From Leucobacter sp. L43 (GTDB lineage: Bacteria > Actinomycetota > Actinomycetes > Actinomycetales > Microbacteriaceae), in assembly GCF_016597785.1 (NCBI RefSeq), contig NZ_JAENJG010000002.1:496001-560000 (forward strand): a stretch of DNA of 64,000 nucleotides. Direction: 5' to 3'. The notes below the pieces were generated by a model. The model saw nothing but the letters and a program-made list of their open reading frames with translations, had not been told where the DNA came from and did not search any database. Positions 44,248 through 54,784 of this stretch are shown piece by piece. Each line of letters starts with the position of its first letter. The stretch's first letter is position 1. The position numbers and the translations under genes were made by a program.

Positions 44248-45333
44248 TTAGAAGCGAGCCCGAGCGTACTGCGGCGGTACGAGCTCCTCCGCAACGGGTG
44301 CGCGCAGTTCGTGCGCCCAGCTGATCGGCAGATGCGGGTTGGCGAGCAGCGGGCGGCCGAGGGAGATGATGTCGGCCTGGCCGGTGGCGAGGATGCCCTC
44401 CGCCTGCTCGGCGCTCGTGATGAGCCCGACTGCGCTGATGGGGAGCGCTCCGGTCTCCCGCAGCTGCGCTGCGAGCGGCACCTGGTAGGACGGGCCGACC
44501 GGAATCGGGGCGCCTGGTGTATTGCCGGCCGTCGAGGTGTCGACCAGATCGGCACCGTCTTCCGCGAGCCACCCCGTCACGCGGGCCGCCTCTGCGCCGT
44601 CGAACCCGCCGTCGAGCCATTCGGTGGCCGAGACGCGCACCACCATCGGCAGCTCGGGGTGCGCTGCGCGAACCGCGCGCACGATCTCACGGAGCAACCG
44701 CGCACGCCCTGCAAGATCACCGCCGTACTCATCGGCGCGTTCGTTGGAGAAGGGCGAGAGGAACTCGTGGATGAGATAGCCGTGAGCGGCATGGATCTCG
44801 ACCACGTCGAAGCCGGCCTGGACTGCGCGGCGCGCTGCATCGACGAACGACTGCACCAGATCTGCGATGTCGGCCGTGTCGAGTGCGCGAGGCTCAGCGA
44901 AGTCACCGAACGCGAGCGCCGAAGGCGCGACGGTCTCCCAGCCGCCCTCCGCGATCGGAACCGAGCCATCGGCGAAGCCGGGGAGCGATGGATACGTCGA
45001 TCCCTTGCGGCCAGCATGCGCGAGCTGGATGCCGATCTTCGCCCCATGGGCGTGCACTGCGTCGACGATGCGGGAGAGGGGCGGGAGCTGCGCGTCGTCC
45101 CAGATGCCCGGGCAGCGCGGACTGATGCGTCCCTCAGGCGTCACCGCGGTCGCCTCCATGAACACGAGACCGGCTCCGCCGCGAGCGAAACTGCCGAGAT
45201 GCTGCAGGTGCCAATCGCCGACGATCCCGTCTTCGGACTCGACCGAGTACTGGCACATCGGCGCCACCCAGAGTCGATTGCGGATCTCAAGATTGCGGAG
45301 GGTGAACGAGCGGAAGAGGAGGGGATCTGCCAT
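44248..45333 (-). CDS. NADH:flavin oxidoreductase, old yellow enzyme family (YqjM-like)
   Basis: This is a 361-residue FMN enzyme that reduces activated C=C bonds of enones or similar compounds. YqjM-class features are APMCQYS near residue 25 (regulatory Cys and Tyr), GDWHLQHLGSFARGG, QLAHAGRKGS, the His pair region EIHAAHGYLIHEFLSPFSNERADEYGG and the C-terminal SLGRPLLANPHLP. ATG at 45333 is chosen where homology begins; a TAGGCT hexamer lies eight bases upstream and no Shine-Dalgarno is visible, suggesting a very short leader. It is divergent from the ABC exporter gene. Confidence 0.92.
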   Translation of the reverse strand: MADPLLFRSFTLRNLEIRNRLWVAPMCQYSVESEDGIVGDWHLQHLGSFARGGAGLVFMEATAVTPEGRISPRCPGIWDDAQLPPLSRIVDAVHAHGAKIGIQLAHAGRKGSTYPSLPGFADGSVPIAEGGWETVAPSALAFGDFAEPRALDTADIADLVQSFVDAARRAVQAGFDVVEIHAAHGYLIHEFLSPFSNERADEYGGDLAGRARLLREIVRAVRAAHPELPMVVRVSATEWLDGGFDGAEAARVTGWLAEDGADLVDTSTAGNTPGAPIPVGPSYQVPLAAQLRETGALPISAVGLITSAEQAEGILATGQADIISLGRPLLANPHLPISWAHELRAPVAEELVPPQYARARF

Positions 45334-45437
45334 AGCCAGTGAGCCTACTCCCGGCCTCCGACAATCGCGATGCGGGGAAGAAGAACGGCGGATGGTACGT
45401 TGCACCTTCCGACACCATTGAAGGAGGCGCTCACGAC

Positions 45438-47303
45438 GTGACCGTGCTGATCCGCATACTGAAATTCACGCGATCACTCGCGCCGTACTACGCCGGCATC
45501 ATGATCGCCGCCGCGATCGTGACCGCGGCGGGCCTGGCGGTCCCGTTCATCACGGGCCGGGCGACGGACGTCATCTCGGAGGCGCTCAGCGCGGGGGCGA
45601 GCGATGGCGGTGCGGCCCCCGGCGCGACGCGGTCGACGATCATCACGGTGATCCTGCTCGCGGTGGCCTTGCTCGCGGTCAGCCTGATCGAAGCGGGAGT
45701 GGGCAACGTCGGCGGCTACTGGGGCGACGTGATGAGCGCGAAGATGCGAACGATTCTGTCGACGCGGTATTTCGAGCAGTTGCTCTCGCTGCCGCAGCGC
45801 TACTACGACAATGAGCTGACCGGCACGATCGTGGCGCGCCTGAACCGGTCGATCTCCGAGATCACGAACTTCATGAAGTCGTTCTCGAACATGTTCGTGA
45901 CGCTCATCCTCACCACCATCGCGGTGCTCGCAATCAGTGCGTGGTACTACTGGCCGCTGGCCGTGCTGCTGGCGATCGCCTACCCGGTCTACCTGTGGCT
46001 CACCGCGCTCACAAGCCGCCGCTGGCAGCGTCTCGAGGGCGACAAGAACGATCATGTCGATGTCGCTTCCGGTCGTTTCGCCGAGGTCGTCGGCCAGATG
46101 CGCGTGGTCAAGTCGTTCGTGAGCGAGCGCCGCGAGCTCAACGCGTTCAGCAGCCGCTTCCGGTCGACCGAGTCGCTCACCGCCGAGCAGTCGAAGCACT
46201 GGCATCGCATGGACGCACTCCGTCAAGGCGTGCTGCACGCGATCTTCTTCGGGTTGTACACGATCATCTTCGTGCGCACGGTGCTCGGCTTCTTCACGCT
46301 CGGCGAGATGGTGATGCTGGTGCAGCTCATGTCGATGGCGCGGCAGCCCGTCACGAGTCTCAGCTGGGTCGTCGACACCGCGCAGCGGGCGATCGCGGGA
46401 TCGAAGTCGTACTTCGAGGTCATGGATCTCGACCCTCGCGACGTCGACGGCGGGGGGACCCGGCCCGTGAACGCCGATCGCGACGCCAGCGGCTCGCGCT
46501 CGGCGGTAGCGCCGGGCGCCGAGCCGGAGCAGGCACCGGCAGCTGCGATCTCGTTCCGCGGTGTGCACTTCGGCTACGACGACGATGCGAACGTGCTCTC
46601 GGATGTGACGTTCGATGTGGCCCCGGGGGAGCGGGTGGCGTTCGTCGGGGAATCGGGCGGCGGGAAGACCACACTGACGAACCTGCTCATGGGACTCTAC
46701 GGCGTGCGCTCCGGGTCGATCTCGGTCGAGGGATCCGGAGCAGATCTCGAGTCGTTGCGACGGAACATCGGAGTCGTGTTCCAGGAGCCGGCGCTGTTCT
46801 CGGGCACCATCGCGGAGAACATCGCGTACGGTCGACCGGAGGCGACGCGGGAGGAGATCGACGAAGCGGCGCGCCGTGCGGCCGTCGACGTGTTCGTGCG
46901 CAAGTTCCCGCAGGGCTACGACACGGTGATCGGCGAGCGGGGCGTGAAGCTGTCCGGCGGGCAGAAACAGCGCATCGCGGTCGCGCGCGCCATGCTGAAG
47001 GACGCCCCGATCCTCGTGCTCGATGAGGCGACTTCGGCCCTCGATACGAAATCGGAGCGGATGGTGCAGGCGGGGCTCGAAGACCTCATGGTGGGTCGCA
47101 CCACCCTCATCATCGCCCACCGACTGTCGACGATCGCGGAGGTCGATCGGATCTTCACGCTGCGCGACGGACGCATCGATGAGATCGGCACGCCGGCGGA
47201 ACTCGCAGCCTCCGGAGGCATCTATTCGGAGCTGCTCGCCCTGCAGGCGTCACCCTCGTCTTCCGATCGCAAGCGGCTCCGCGAACTCGACGTGGTGGGG
47301 TGA
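45438..47303 (+). CDS. ABC transporter, fused permease-ATPase (multidrug/lipid exporter type)
   Basis: This is a 621-residue half-transporter with an N-terminal six-helix domain ([23 protein letters not shown] onward) and a C-terminal ATPase: Walker [10 protein letters not shown], signature LSGGQKQR, Walker [13 protein letters not shown] and the H-loop IAHRLSTI. An Ala/Gly-rich linker of about 40 residues joins the domains. It probably works as a homodimer to export drugs or lipids. The frame opens at 45339, but GTG at 45438 with GAAGGAGG ten bases upstream fits better. It is divergent from the OYE-family gene, and the DUF2130 gene follows after 106 bases. Confidence 0.9.
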   Translation: MTVLIRILKFTRSLAPYYAGIMIAAAIVTAAGLAVPFITGRATDVISEALSAGASDGGAAPGATRSTIITVILLAVALLAVSLIEAGVGNVGGYWGDVMSAKMRTILSTRYFEQLLSLPQRYYDNELTGTIVARLNRSISEITNFMKSFSNMFVTLILTTIAVLAISAWYYWPLAVLLAIAYPVYLWLTALTSRRWQRLEGDKNDHVDVASGRFAEVVGQMRVVKSFVSERRELNAFSSRFRSTESLTAEQSKHWHRMDALRQGVLHAIFFGLYTIIFVRTVLGFFTLGEMVMLVQLMSMARQPVTSLSWVVDTAQRAIAGSKSYFEVMDLDPRDVDGGGTRPVNADRDASGSRSAVAPGAEPEQAPAAAISFRGVHFGYDDDANVLSDVTFDVAPGERVAFVGESGGGKTTLTNLLMGLYGVRSGSISVEGSGADLESLRRNIGVVFQEPALFSGTIAENIAYGRPEATREEIDEAARRAAVDVFVRKFPQGYDTVIGERGVKLSGGQKQRIAVARAMLKDAPILVLDEATSALDTKSERMVQAGLEDLMVGRTTLIIAHRLSTIAEVDRIFTLRDGRIDEIGTPAELAASGGIYSELLALQASPSSSDRKRLRELDVVG

Positions 47304-47409
47304 GGCCCGAGCGAGAGCGCGTCGCCGCCGATGTCCGGGGTCTATGACAGTCTTGTCGTGTGTCACCGACCGCCCGGCGACCGCTCGTGAGTTCGTGAAG
47401 GAGGCTCCC

Positions 47410-48843
47410 GTGCACGAGATCATGTGCCCGCACTGCCGCAAGGCGTTCACCGTCGACGAAGCCGGGTACGCCGACATCGTGAAGCAGGTGCGAGACAGCG
47501 AGTTCGAGGCGCAGCTGCACGAACGTCTGGCACTGGCGGAGCACGACAAGCAGCAGGCGGTGCAGCTGGCCGAGGCCGCGGCTGCGGGTCGGTTGCAGCA
47601 GGCCGAGGCGGCGAAAGCAGCGGAGATCCAGCAGCTGCAGGCGCGGATCGAGGCGAGCGCCACGGCGCAGAAGCTCGCGGTGGCCGAGGCCCTCAGCGCG
47701 GTCGAGAAGGATCGCGACGCGCTTGCCGGCGAGCTCGACCAGGCGAAGCGCGAGCAGCGGACCGCGATCGAGCTCGCCGAAGCGAAGCTCGCGGCTGAGG
47801 CGGAGCAGCGGATCGCCGCACAGGAGCGGGAACTGCAGAGTGCGCGGGCGAAGCTCGCTTCGATGGAGCTCAGTCAGAAGCTGGAGCTCTCCGAGGCGGT
47901 GAGTGTCGTCGCTCGAGAACGCGATGAGCTGAAGAACAACCTGGAACGCGCTGCCCTCGAGAAGCAGCTCGCGGAGCGTTCCCTGAAGGAGTATCACGAG
48001 TTGCAGCTCAGGGACCGCGACGGCGAGATCGAACGGCTGAAGGACTTCAAGGCGCGGCTCTCGACGAAGATGGTGGGGGAGACCCTCGAGCAGCACTGCG
48101 AGGTGACCTTCAACCAGATCAGAGCCACGGCGTTCCCCAACGCGTACTTCGAGAAGGACAACGACGCGCGCACCGGGAGCAAGGGCGACTACATCTTCAG
48201 AGATCTCGATCTCAGTGACATCGAGATCGTCTCGATCATGTTCGAGATGAAGAACGAATCCGATGGCACCGCAACCAAGCACCGCAATGAGGATTTCTTG
48301 AAGGAGCTCGACAAGGACCGGCGCGAGAAGGGATGCGAGTACGCGGTGCTCGTGTCGCTGCTCGAGCCCGAGAGCGAACTGTACAACGGCGGCATCGTCG
48401 ACGTCTCCCATCGCTACCCCAAGATGTACGTGATTCGGCCGCAGTTCTTCATCCCGCTGATCACTCTGCTGCGGAACGCGGCACTCAATTCACTGAAGTA
48501 CAAGGCCGAGCTCGAGCAGGTGAAGTCGCAGAACATCGACATCACGCATTTCGAGAGCGAACTCGACAGCTTCAAAGACGCCTTCGGCCGCAACTACGAC
48601 CTGGCATCGCGCCAGTTCCAGGAAGCGATCAAACGAATCGATACGTCGATCGCCGAGATGCAGAAGGTGAAAGACAATCTGCTGAAATCCGAGAACAACC
48701 TGCGCCTCGCCAACGACAAGGCCCAGGGGGTCACCATCAAGAAGCTGACGCGCGGCAACCCGACGATGCAGACGAAGTTCTCCGAGCTGGAGCGCGGAGA
48801 CGCGACAGCGGGGGCAGGCGCCGACAGGAGCGCACGCACATGA
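47410..48843 (+). CDS. DUF2130 domain protein
   Basis: This is a 477-residue protein with a CxxC half-zinc-ribbon at the very N-terminus (MCPHCRKAF), about 250 residues of Ala/Glu/Leu-rich coiled coil, and the C-terminal DUF2130 domain ([58 protein letters not shown]). The GDY...ExK arrangement resembles the PD-(D/E)XK nuclease core, so a nuclease activity is possible; this is inference. A final coiled coil follows. The GTG at 47410 with AAGGAGG five bases upstream is the start, although the frame is open much earlier. Its stop overlaps the start of the DUF3516 helicase gene (ATGA), so the two proteins are translationally coupled. Confidence 0.87.
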   Translation: MHEIMCPHCRKAFTVDEAGYADIVKQVRDSEFEAQLHERLALAEHDKQQAVQLAEAAAAGRLQQAEAAKAAEIQQLQARIEASATAQKLAVAEALSAVEKDRDALAGELDQAKREQRTAIELAEAKLAAEAEQRIAAQERELQSARAKLASMELSQKLELSEAVSVVARERDELKNNLERAALEKQLAERSLKEYHELQLRDRDGEIERLKDFKARLSTKMVGETLEQHCEVTFNQIRATAFPNAYFEKDNDARTGSKGDYIFRDLDLSDIEIVSIMFEMKNESDGTATKHRNEDFLKELDKDRREKGCEYAVLVSLLEPESELYNGGIVDVSHRYPKMYVIRPQFFIPLITLLRNAALNSLKYKAELEQVKSQNIDITHFESELDSFKDAFGRNYDLASRQFQEAIKRIDTSIAEMQKVKDNLLKSENNLRLANDKAQGVTIKKLTRGNPTMQTKFSELERGDATAGAGADRSART

Positions 48844-51431
48844 ATCTGGGAACGATTCTCGACTCCACGCACTTCGACGAATCGGACGAGGCATTCGCCG
48901 CGTTCGAGGAGTGGGCGTGGGAGGAGCGCGCACTCCGTCTCTACCCGGCGCAGGAGGAAGCGGTGCTCGGCATCGCCCTCGGCAGCAACGTCATTCTCGC
49001 GACGCCGACGGGCACCGGAAAATCGCTGGTCGCGATCGGAGCGCACTTCATCGCGCTCGCAGAAGGGCGCCGCACGGTGTACACGGCGCCGATCAAAGCG
49101 CTCGTCAGTGAGAAGTTCTTCGATCTGGTCGACGTGTTCGGCGCGGATCGCGTCGGCATGGTGACGGGTGACACGTCCATCAACCCGGATGCACCGATCC
49201 TCTGCTGCACAGCAGAGATCCTCGCCAACCTCGCCATCCGCGATCGCAGTGCGGGCGGCATCACGCAGGTGGTGATGGACGAGTTCCACTTCTACGCAGA
49301 ACCGGAACGAGGCTGGGCATGGCAGGTGCCGTTGTTGCTGATGAACGACGCCCAGTTCCTCCTGATGTCGGCCACGCTCGGCGATGTCTCCGAACTCGCT
49401 GACGACCTCTCGCGACGCACCCAGCGCGACACAGCGCTGGTCACGGGCGTCGAGCGGCCGGTTCCGCTCACGTTCTCCTACGAGGTCGCGCCCGCCCACG
49501 AGGTCGTCGAGCAGTTGATCGAGGATCGCGAGACGCCCGCATACCTCGTGCACTTCAACCAGTCCCACGCCGTCGAACAGGCGCAAGCACTGTCGAGCAT
49601 CCGCATCGTCGATCGTGCCGGTCGCGACGAGATCGCGGCCGCCATCGGAGATTTCCGTTTCTCCACGGGGTTCGGCTCGACCCTGTCACGCCTCGTGCGC
49701 TCGGGTATCGGCGTGCACCACGCTGGCATGCTGCCCCGCTACCGAAGGCTCGTCGAACAACTCGCTCAGCGCGGTCTGCTCCGTGTGATCTGCGGCACCG
49801 ACACGCTCGGGGTCGGCATCAACGTGCCGATTCGCACCGTCGTCATCACAGCGCTCACCAAATTCGACGGTGAGAAGATGCGACGACTCTCCGCTCGAGA
49901 GTTCCATCAGATCGCCGGACGAGCCGGGCGCGCTGGATTCGACACCGAGGGCGACGTGGTCGCGCTCGCCCCGGAGCACGAGGTCGAGAACGCGAAATCA
50001 GCCGCGAAAGCGGCAGCGAAGGCGACGGGCGGGAAGAAGGCCAAGCCGGCGAAGAAGAAATCACCGCCGCAGGGGTTCATCGCCTGGAGCGAAAGCACCC
50101 TCGAGAAGCTCGTCGGCTCCCAGCCGGAGCCACTGGTGAGCCGCATGCGGGTGACGCACTCGATGGTGCTCGGCGTCATCGGGCGCGGAGAAGCCCGCGA
50201 GGGAGACGCGCTGCAGACGATGCGCACACTCGTCTTCGACAGCCACGAACCCCGCCCCGTGCAGTACGCCCATGCGCGCACCGCGATTGCCATCTTCCGT
50301 ACGCTGCGACAAGGCGGCATCGTCGAAGTCCACGTCGATGAACGGGGTCAGCGCCTGCTGCGACTCACCGTCGATCTGCAGTCCAACTTCGCGTTGAACC
50401 AGCCGCTCTCGCCGTTCGCGCTCGCAGCGATCGAACTCCTCGATCCCGAGTCCGAGACCTACGCCCTCGATGTGATCTCGATCATCGAGGCGACTCTTGA
50501 AGACCCTCGGGCCATCATCCGCGCGCAGGAGCACAAGGCTCGCGGAGAGGCCGTCGCGGCGATGAAGGCGGAGGGCATCGAGTACGACGAGCGGATGGAA
50601 CTGCTCGAGGCGGTCACGCACCCTCAACCGCTCAAGGAACTGCTCGACGAAGCCTTCACCGAGTACCTGAAGGAGGTACCGTGGGCGCGCGACTTCGCGC
50701 TCCGCCCCAAGTCCGTCGTCCGAGACATGATCGAGCGCGCCTTCGGGTTCCGCGATCTCGTCTCGTTCTATCAGCTCGGCCGGGCGGAGGGCGGAGTGCT
50801 GCGATACCTGAGCGACGCCTTCCGCGCCATCGAACGCACCGTGCCAGAGCAGGCGAAGAGCCCCGAGCTCGAGGAACTCATCGACTGGCTCGGCGAACTC
50901 GTGAGACAGGTCGACTCCAGCCTCATCGACGAGTGGGAAGCGCTCTCGAACCCCGACCCGGACGCGCACCGCAGGGCGCGGGCCCTGCTCGGCCTCGATG
51001 TCGACGGAGCGGAAGCAGCCGTCGCGCTCGCTCCGCCGACACGATCGGTGCTCACCAACCAGCGCGCATTCCTCGTCATGTTGCGCAACGCACTCTTCAG
51101 GCGCGTCCAGGCGGCCGCCTTCGAGCGCTACGACGAACTGGCCGAACTCGACGCGGCTCGCGGCTTCGGCGAGCAGAAATGGCGCGACGCCCTCGCCGGC
51201 TATTACGACGAGTACGACGACATCCGCGTCGACGCCGATGCGCGCGCGGCGTCCCTGCTCGAACTCGACCGGAGCAGCGCACCCGAAGGGTTCTGGCGCT
51301 TCAGGCAAGTGCTGCTCGACCCGAACGGCGACCACGACTGGGCCATCGAAGGCTCTGTCGACCTCGCCGAATCCGAAGCAGAGGGCGAACCCGTCGTGCG
51401 CGTCGAGCGCGTCGGCCCGTTCGCCGGGTGA
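48840..51431 (+). CDS. DEAD/DEAH-box helicase with DUF3516 domain (Ski2-like)
   Basis: This is an 863-residue superfamily 2 helicase of the actinobacterial DUF3516 type. It has Walker A TPTGTGKS (about 58), [12 protein letters not shown], Walker [16 protein letters not shown] with DEFH in place of DExH, SATLGD, then [17 protein letters not shown] and [10 protein letters not shown] in the second RecA domain. A Lys/Ala-rich insertion (about 380-405) follows, and the C-terminal 400 residues are the DUF3516 region. It probably acts on RNA or DNA. The ATG at 48840 overlaps the DUF2130 stop by four bases. A hairpin follows the stop. Confidence 0.9.
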   Translation: MNLGTILDSTHFDESDEAFAAFEEWAWEERALRLYPAQEEAVLGIALGSNVILATPTGTGKSLVAIGAHFIALAEGRRTVYTAPIKALVSEKFFDLVDVFGADRVGMVTGDTSINPDAPILCCTAEILANLAIRDRSAGGITQVVMDEFHFYAEPERGWAWQVPLLLMNDAQFLLMSATLGDVSELADDLSRRTQRDTALVTGVERPVPLTFSYEVAPAHEVVEQLIEDRETPAYLVHFNQSHAVEQAQALSSIRIVDRAGRDEIAAAIGDFRFSTGFGSTLSRLVRSGIGVHHAGMLPRYRRLVEQLAQRGLLRVICGTDTLGVGINVPIRTVVITALTKFDGEKMRRLSAREFHQIAGRAGRAGFDTEGDVVALAPEHEVENAKSAAKAAAKATGGKKAKPAKKKSPPQGFIAWSESTLEKLVGSQPEPLVSRMRVTHSMVLGVIGRGEAREGDALQTMRTLVFDSHEPRPVQYAHARTAIAIFRTLRQGGIVEVHVDERGQRLLRLTVDLQSNFALNQPLSPFALAAIELLDPESETYALDVISIIEATLEDPRAIIRAQEHKARGEAVAAMKAEGIEYDERMELLEAVTHPQPLKELLDEAFTEYLKEVPWARDFALRPKSVVRDMIERAFGFRDLVSFYQLGRAEGGVLRYLSDAFRAIERTVPEQAKSPELEELIDWLGELVRQVDSSLIDEWEALSNPDPDAHRRARALLGLDVDGAEAAVALAPPTRSVLTNQRAFLVMLRNALFRRVQAAAFERYDELAELDAARGFGEQKWRDALAGYYDEYDDIRVDADARAASLLELDRSSAPEGFWRFRQVLLDPNGDHDWAIEGSVDLAESEAEGEPVVRVERVGPFAG

Positions 51432-51437
51432 CCGCCC

Positions 51438-51468
51438 GGCGGCTCGCGCACAGTGATCTCGAGCCGCC
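51438..51468. terminator. Hairpin after DUF3516 helicase
   Basis: GGCGGCTCG (51438-51446) and CGAGCCGCC (51460-51468) form 9-bp arms with a 13-base loop, 6 bases after the helicase stop. Confidence 0.5.
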
Positions 51469-51575
51469 TTCGGAGAGCCGCACCGGCGACGCCCAGGCGC
51501 GGCACGCCGGGCCTGCCCCGATGGAAGCCCCTGTAGCCCTAGAATCGGACCAATTGTCTAGAGGGGGGCCTCATT

Positions 51576-52853
51576 GTGATTCCGTTTGCAGAGCGTACTC
51601 GGGTACTCGTCGTCATCGGCACGCGCCCGGAGGCGATCAAGATGATCCCGGTCATCCGCGCCTTGCAGGATTCGGGAACGTTTCGGCCGGTGGTGATCGC
51701 CACGGGTCAGCACACGAATCTCGTCGACGACCTCCTCCGCCAATCGGGCATGCGCGTCGACGCCAACCTGCGCGCGAGCGAGATCGTCGACGGTGTTCGC
51801 CCCACACTCAACGAGATGTTCGCGAGAGTGATGACCGGCATCGACCGCATCTGGTCAAACCAGGAAGTCGAAGATCGCTTCCGCGCCGACGGACGACGCG
51901 AGGTTGCCGGAGCCGTCGCCTGCCTCGTGCACGGCGATACGAGCTCAGCGGCCGCCGCCGCCCTCGCAGCGTTCAATCTGCAGATCCCCGTCGTGCACGT
52001 GGAAGCGGGATTGCGCACATCGAACCTCCTCGCGCCATTCCCGGAGGAAGGCAACCGGCAGTTGATCTCGCGCATCGCCGCGCTGCACCTTGCACCCACG
52101 ACCACGAACAAGATGAATCTCGTGCGCGAAGGCGTCGACTACGACCGCGTCCTGGTGACGGGGAACACCTCGATCGACATGCTGCGCTGGGCCTCCACCT
52201 GGGAGGGCGGATTCGGTCCTGGGCTCGAGGCGCTGGACACGCAGCCCAGGCCGCGCATCGTGCTCGTCACCGCTCACCGACGCGAGAACTGGGGGAAGGG
52301 GCTCGAGAACATCGCGACAGCCGTGCGCATCCTCGCCGGCCAGCACCCCGAGACGCAGTTCGCTGTTCCGATGCACCCCAATCCTGTCGCTCGGCAACCA
52401 CTGCTCGATGCGCTCGGCGCGGTGTCGAACGTGCACCTGGTGGAGCCGCGCGACTATCTCGACTTCGCCCGGCTGATGGACGCCGCCCACCTGATCATCA
52501 CGGACTCGGGCGGAGTGCAAGAAGAAGCACCGGCACTCGGCACCCCCGTGCTCGTCGCACGCGAGACCACGGAGCGCGAAGAGGGGGTGCAGGCCGGCAC
52601 ACTCACCCTCGTGGGAACGGATGTCGATCGGATCGTGACCGAGGCGACCCGCCTGCTGACCGATGAGCTGGAGTACGCCCGCCGGTCGGCGCGCGCCAAT
52701 CCGTACGGCGATGGGCTCGCATCGGAGCGCATCGTGCAGGCGCTCGACCACATTCTTCGCGGTGGTGAACCTGCCAAGGAGGTGTCGGGAAACGAACTGC
52801 GGGAAGCCGTGCGGCGACGCCTCGGCCTGCAGGCGGGCGAGATTCATGCCTGA
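51576..52853 (+). CDS. wecB: UDP-N-acetylglucosamine 2-epimerase (non-hydrolysing)
   Basis: This is a 425-residue enzyme that interconverts UDP-GlcNAc and UDP-ManNAc to supply cell-surface polysaccharide synthesis. The two-domain motifs are clear: IGTRPEAIKMIPVI, VHGDTSSAAAAALAAF, HVEAGLRTSN, PFPEEGNRQLIS, TAHRRENWGKG and TDSGGVQEEAPALGTPVLVARETTER. It is about 45 residues longer than the usual 375-380, mostly from an insertion after the first domain (RIWSNQEVEDRFRADGRRE) and a C-terminal extension. The GTG start at 51576 has a GAGGGGGG motif upstream. The membrane glycosyltransferase gene overlaps its end by 8 bases, so both probably serve one polysaccharide pathway. Confidence 0.93.
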   Translation: MIPFAERTRVLVVIGTRPEAIKMIPVIRALQDSGTFRPVVIATGQHTNLVDDLLRQSGMRVDANLRASEIVDGVRPTLNEMFARVMTGIDRIWSNQEVEDRFRADGRREVAGAVACLVHGDTSSAAAAALAAFNLQIPVVHVEAGLRTSNLLAPFPEEGNRQLISRIAALHLAPTTTNKMNLVREGVDYDRVLVTGNTSIDMLRWASTWEGGFGPGLEALDTQPRPRIVLVTAHRRENWGKGLENIATAVRILAGQHPETQFAVPMHPNPVARQPLLDALGAVSNVHLVEPRDYLDFARLMDAAHLIITDSGGVQEEAPALGTPVLVARETTEREEGVQAGTLTLVGTDVDRIVTEATRLLTDELEYARRSARANPYGDGLASERIVQALDHILRGGEPAKEVSGNELREAVRRRLGLQAGEIHA

Positions 52854-54321
52854 ACCCGTTCTGCCCGCCGGGGCCGCGCTCGTCCCAGCCGTGGTGCTGC
52901 AGATCGTCGTTGGCATCGTGGATCCCGGGACGGAGATCGTCACCGAGGTCATCGACTACCTCTTCCACATGTACGACGGCATGCCGCTCTGGGCGCTGCC
53001 CGTCTTCCTCATCGCTCTCGTGCTGATCATCGCGAGTTTCGTCTCGCTCATCGTGCTCATTGCGCGAGCTCGCAGGCAGCGCCGGTTGGCCCGGCGCGGT
53101 CCGCAGACGCGTGAGGATTCCTCCGAGGCGGAGTTTCTCTGGGTGTACATGGTGCCCGCCTTGAACGAGGAGGTGACGATCACGGACTCTGTGTCGCGCC
53201 TTCTGGAGATCGAGGTGACGAACAAGTCGATCCTCGTCATCAACGACGGGTCGGACGATGCGACGGGCGATATTCTCGCGAACATCGACGCCCCCGAGTT
53301 GACGGTGCTCACACGAGTCGCGCCGAACGCGCGTCAGGGCAAGTCCGAGGCTTTGAACGATGCCTGGCGCTACCTGCATCGCGTGGTCATCGGGCAGGGG
53401 TCGTTCGCTGGATGGGATCCGCAGCGCGTCATCGTGACGATCGTCGATGCGGACGGTCGACTCGACCGCAAAGCCTGGAGAGCGGCGGAGATCTTCGATG
53501 CCGACGACCTGTGCGGCGGAGTGCAGTCGCAGGTGCGAATCTACAATCGCTCGACCTTTCTCACCTGGTCGCAGGACCTCGAGTTCGGCGTCTTCGGCTC
53601 CGTGTTTCAGTTGGGACGCATGGGATGGGGCACCGCGAACATGGGCGGAAACGGGCAGTTCAATCGTCTTGCAGCGCTCGACTCCGTCGCGGTGGAGGAT
53701 GCGCATGGCCAGGTTGGCCCGTGGAAAGCCGGCCGTTTGACGGAGGATCAGGACATCGGGCTGCGCATGATCCATGCGGGATGGCGAGGCGCGCAATCGG
53801 GCGACATCGTCATCGAACAACAAGGACTGAGCTCGCTCCGCGCCCTGTATCGGCAGCGCACGCGTTGGGCGCAGGGCGCTTGGCAGGTGCTCGACCTCCT
53901 TCCCGAGAGCGTCGGCAACCGGCGATTGTCGTTCGCGGCGCGCTGCGATCAGCTGTGGTACTTGCTGACGCCTCTGATTCAGGCGTGGGTCGGCCTATCC
54001 GTGCTGCTGAGCGTCGTGTTCCTCGCCGTCGGAATCGTTGTTCCTGATGGCTCGATCGTCATCCTGGTGCTGTTCTACGTGTTCTCGGCGACGCCGGGCA
54101 TCGCCGGGGTGCTGTTCGCGCGTCCTCCGCAGGGACTGCTCTCGGTTCTCAGAAACCTCTTGCTGGCTCACGCGTATCTCATCTACTCGTGGCTGATCTT
54201 CCCCGTCGTCTATCGGTCGCTGATACGTCAGCTGACCGGGCGCAACAGCTGGGCGAAAACGAAACGTGAGGCGATCGAGCCAGCATCCGCAGAGGGCGTG
54301 CCGGGCGACGGCGCAGCCTGA
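52846..54321 (+). CDS. Membrane family 2 glycosyltransferase (processive type)
   Basis: This is a 491-residue polymer-type glycosyltransferase. One N-terminal helix (LWALPVFLIALVLIIASFVSLIVLIA) precedes the GT-A domain with PALNEE, INDGSDD, VDADGRLD, the acceptor motif TEDQDIG and the processivity motif RQRTRW. About four helices follow at the C-terminus. The fold matches hyaluronan/cellulose synthase-like and poly-GlcNAc synthase-like enzymes. Its ATG at 52846 lies inside the epimerase gene (8-base overlap), which ties it to a ManNAc- or GlcNAc-containing polymer. The product is unknown. Confidence 0.9.
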   Translation: MPEPVLPAGAALVPAVVLQIVVGIVDPGTEIVTEVIDYLFHMYDGMPLWALPVFLIALVLIIASFVSLIVLIARARRQRRLARRGPQTREDSSEAEFLWVYMVPALNEEVTITDSVSRLLEIEVTNKSILVINDGSDDATGDILANIDAPELTVLTRVAPNARQGKSEALNDAWRYLHRVVIGQGSFAGWDPQRVIVTIVDADGRLDRKAWRAAEIFDADDLCGGVQSQVRIYNRSTFLTWSQDLEFGVFGSVFQLGRMGWGTANMGGNGQFNRLAALDSVAVEDAHGQVGPWKAGRLTEDQDIGLRMIHAGWRGAQSGDIVIEQQGLSSLRALYRQRTRWAQGAWQVLDLLPESVGNRRLSFAARCDQLWYLLTPLIQAWVGLSVLLSVVFLAVGIVVPDGSIVILVLFYVFSATPGIAGVLFARPPQGLLSVLRNLLLAHAYLIYSWLIFPVVYRSLIRQLTGRNSWAKTKREAIEPASAEGVPGDGAA

Positions 54322-54331
54322 CCCCGCGGGA

Positions 54332-54718
54332 TCACCCAGTCTCAGCGCTCCGACCCGCGTCGGCCAGTATCTGTGCAGCACGGTCGTCGCTGACGCCGAG
54401 CGCCCGCAGCCGTTCGACGGCTCCGAGTGCGATACCCCGCGCCGCTGCTTCGACGGGATCGTCGCCCAGCGACACGAAAGTGCCCGCTCGGCCGCGTCCC
54501 TCGATCACTCCGGTCGCTTCGAGGGCTCGGTAGGCCGACGCGACCGTGTTCGCAGCGAGCCCCAGGTGCGCGGCCAACCCGCGAACCGTCGGGAGCTTCG
54601 CGCCCGGCGCGAGGCGGCCCTGGGAGATCGCTCGCACCACCCCATCGTGGAGTTGGCGGTACGGCGGCTCGGGTGATCCGGGGTCGATGACGAAGAGGTC
54701 GAGTGCGGCGTCGCTCAT
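54332..54718 (-). CDS. GntR family transcriptional regulator, YtrA type
   Basis: This is a 128-residue short GntR protein: the winged helix (PPYRQLHDGVVRAISQGRLAPGAKLPTVRGLAAHLGLAANTVASAYRALEATGVIEGRGRAGTFV) plus a brief helical tail and no large effector domain, as in the YtrA subfamily. Such regulators often control ABC exporters, and an ABC pair lies nearby at 55919-58125. The ATG at 54718 has TAGCCT six bases upstream and no Shine-Dalgarno. It is divergent from the Ppx/GppA gene across only 66 bases. Confidence 0.9.
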   Translation of the reverse strand: MSDAALDLFVIDPGSPEPPYRQLHDGVVRAISQGRLAPGAKLPTVRGLAAHLGLAANTVASAYRALEATGVIEGRGRAGTFVSLGDDPVEAAARGIALGAVERLRALGVSDDRAAQILADAGRSAETG

Positions 54719-54724
54719 ACCGTC

Positions 54725-54730
54725 AGGCTA
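54725..54730 (-). promoter_or_regulatory. -10 element of a leaderless promoter (GntR gene)
   Basis: TAGCCT on the minus strand ends six bases before the GntR ATG. The opposing promoter at 54773 shares the same 66-bp gap. Confidence 0.45.
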
Positions 54731-54772
54731 GCGGGGGGAACGGGCGCGCGTCATCGCGGCTGCGAATCCCAC

Positions 54773-54778
54773 TAGAAT
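54773..54778 (+). promoter_or_regulatory. -10 element of a leaderless promoter (Ppx/GppA gene)
   Basis: TAGAAT ends six bases before the ATG at 54785, and no Shine-Dalgarno lies between them, so the mRNA probably starts at the A of the start codon. Confidence 0.55.
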
Positions 54779-54784
54779 CGCCCC

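Noticed and set aside
45474-47120. Minus-strand open frame of 548 codons opposite the ABC exporter
   Set aside because: The sense strand encodes a complete ABC exporter; the antisense product is all charged residues.
50061-51335. Minus-strand open frame of 424 codons inside the DUF3516 helicase
   Set aside because: It is a shadow of the helicase C-terminal region with no plausible start or family.
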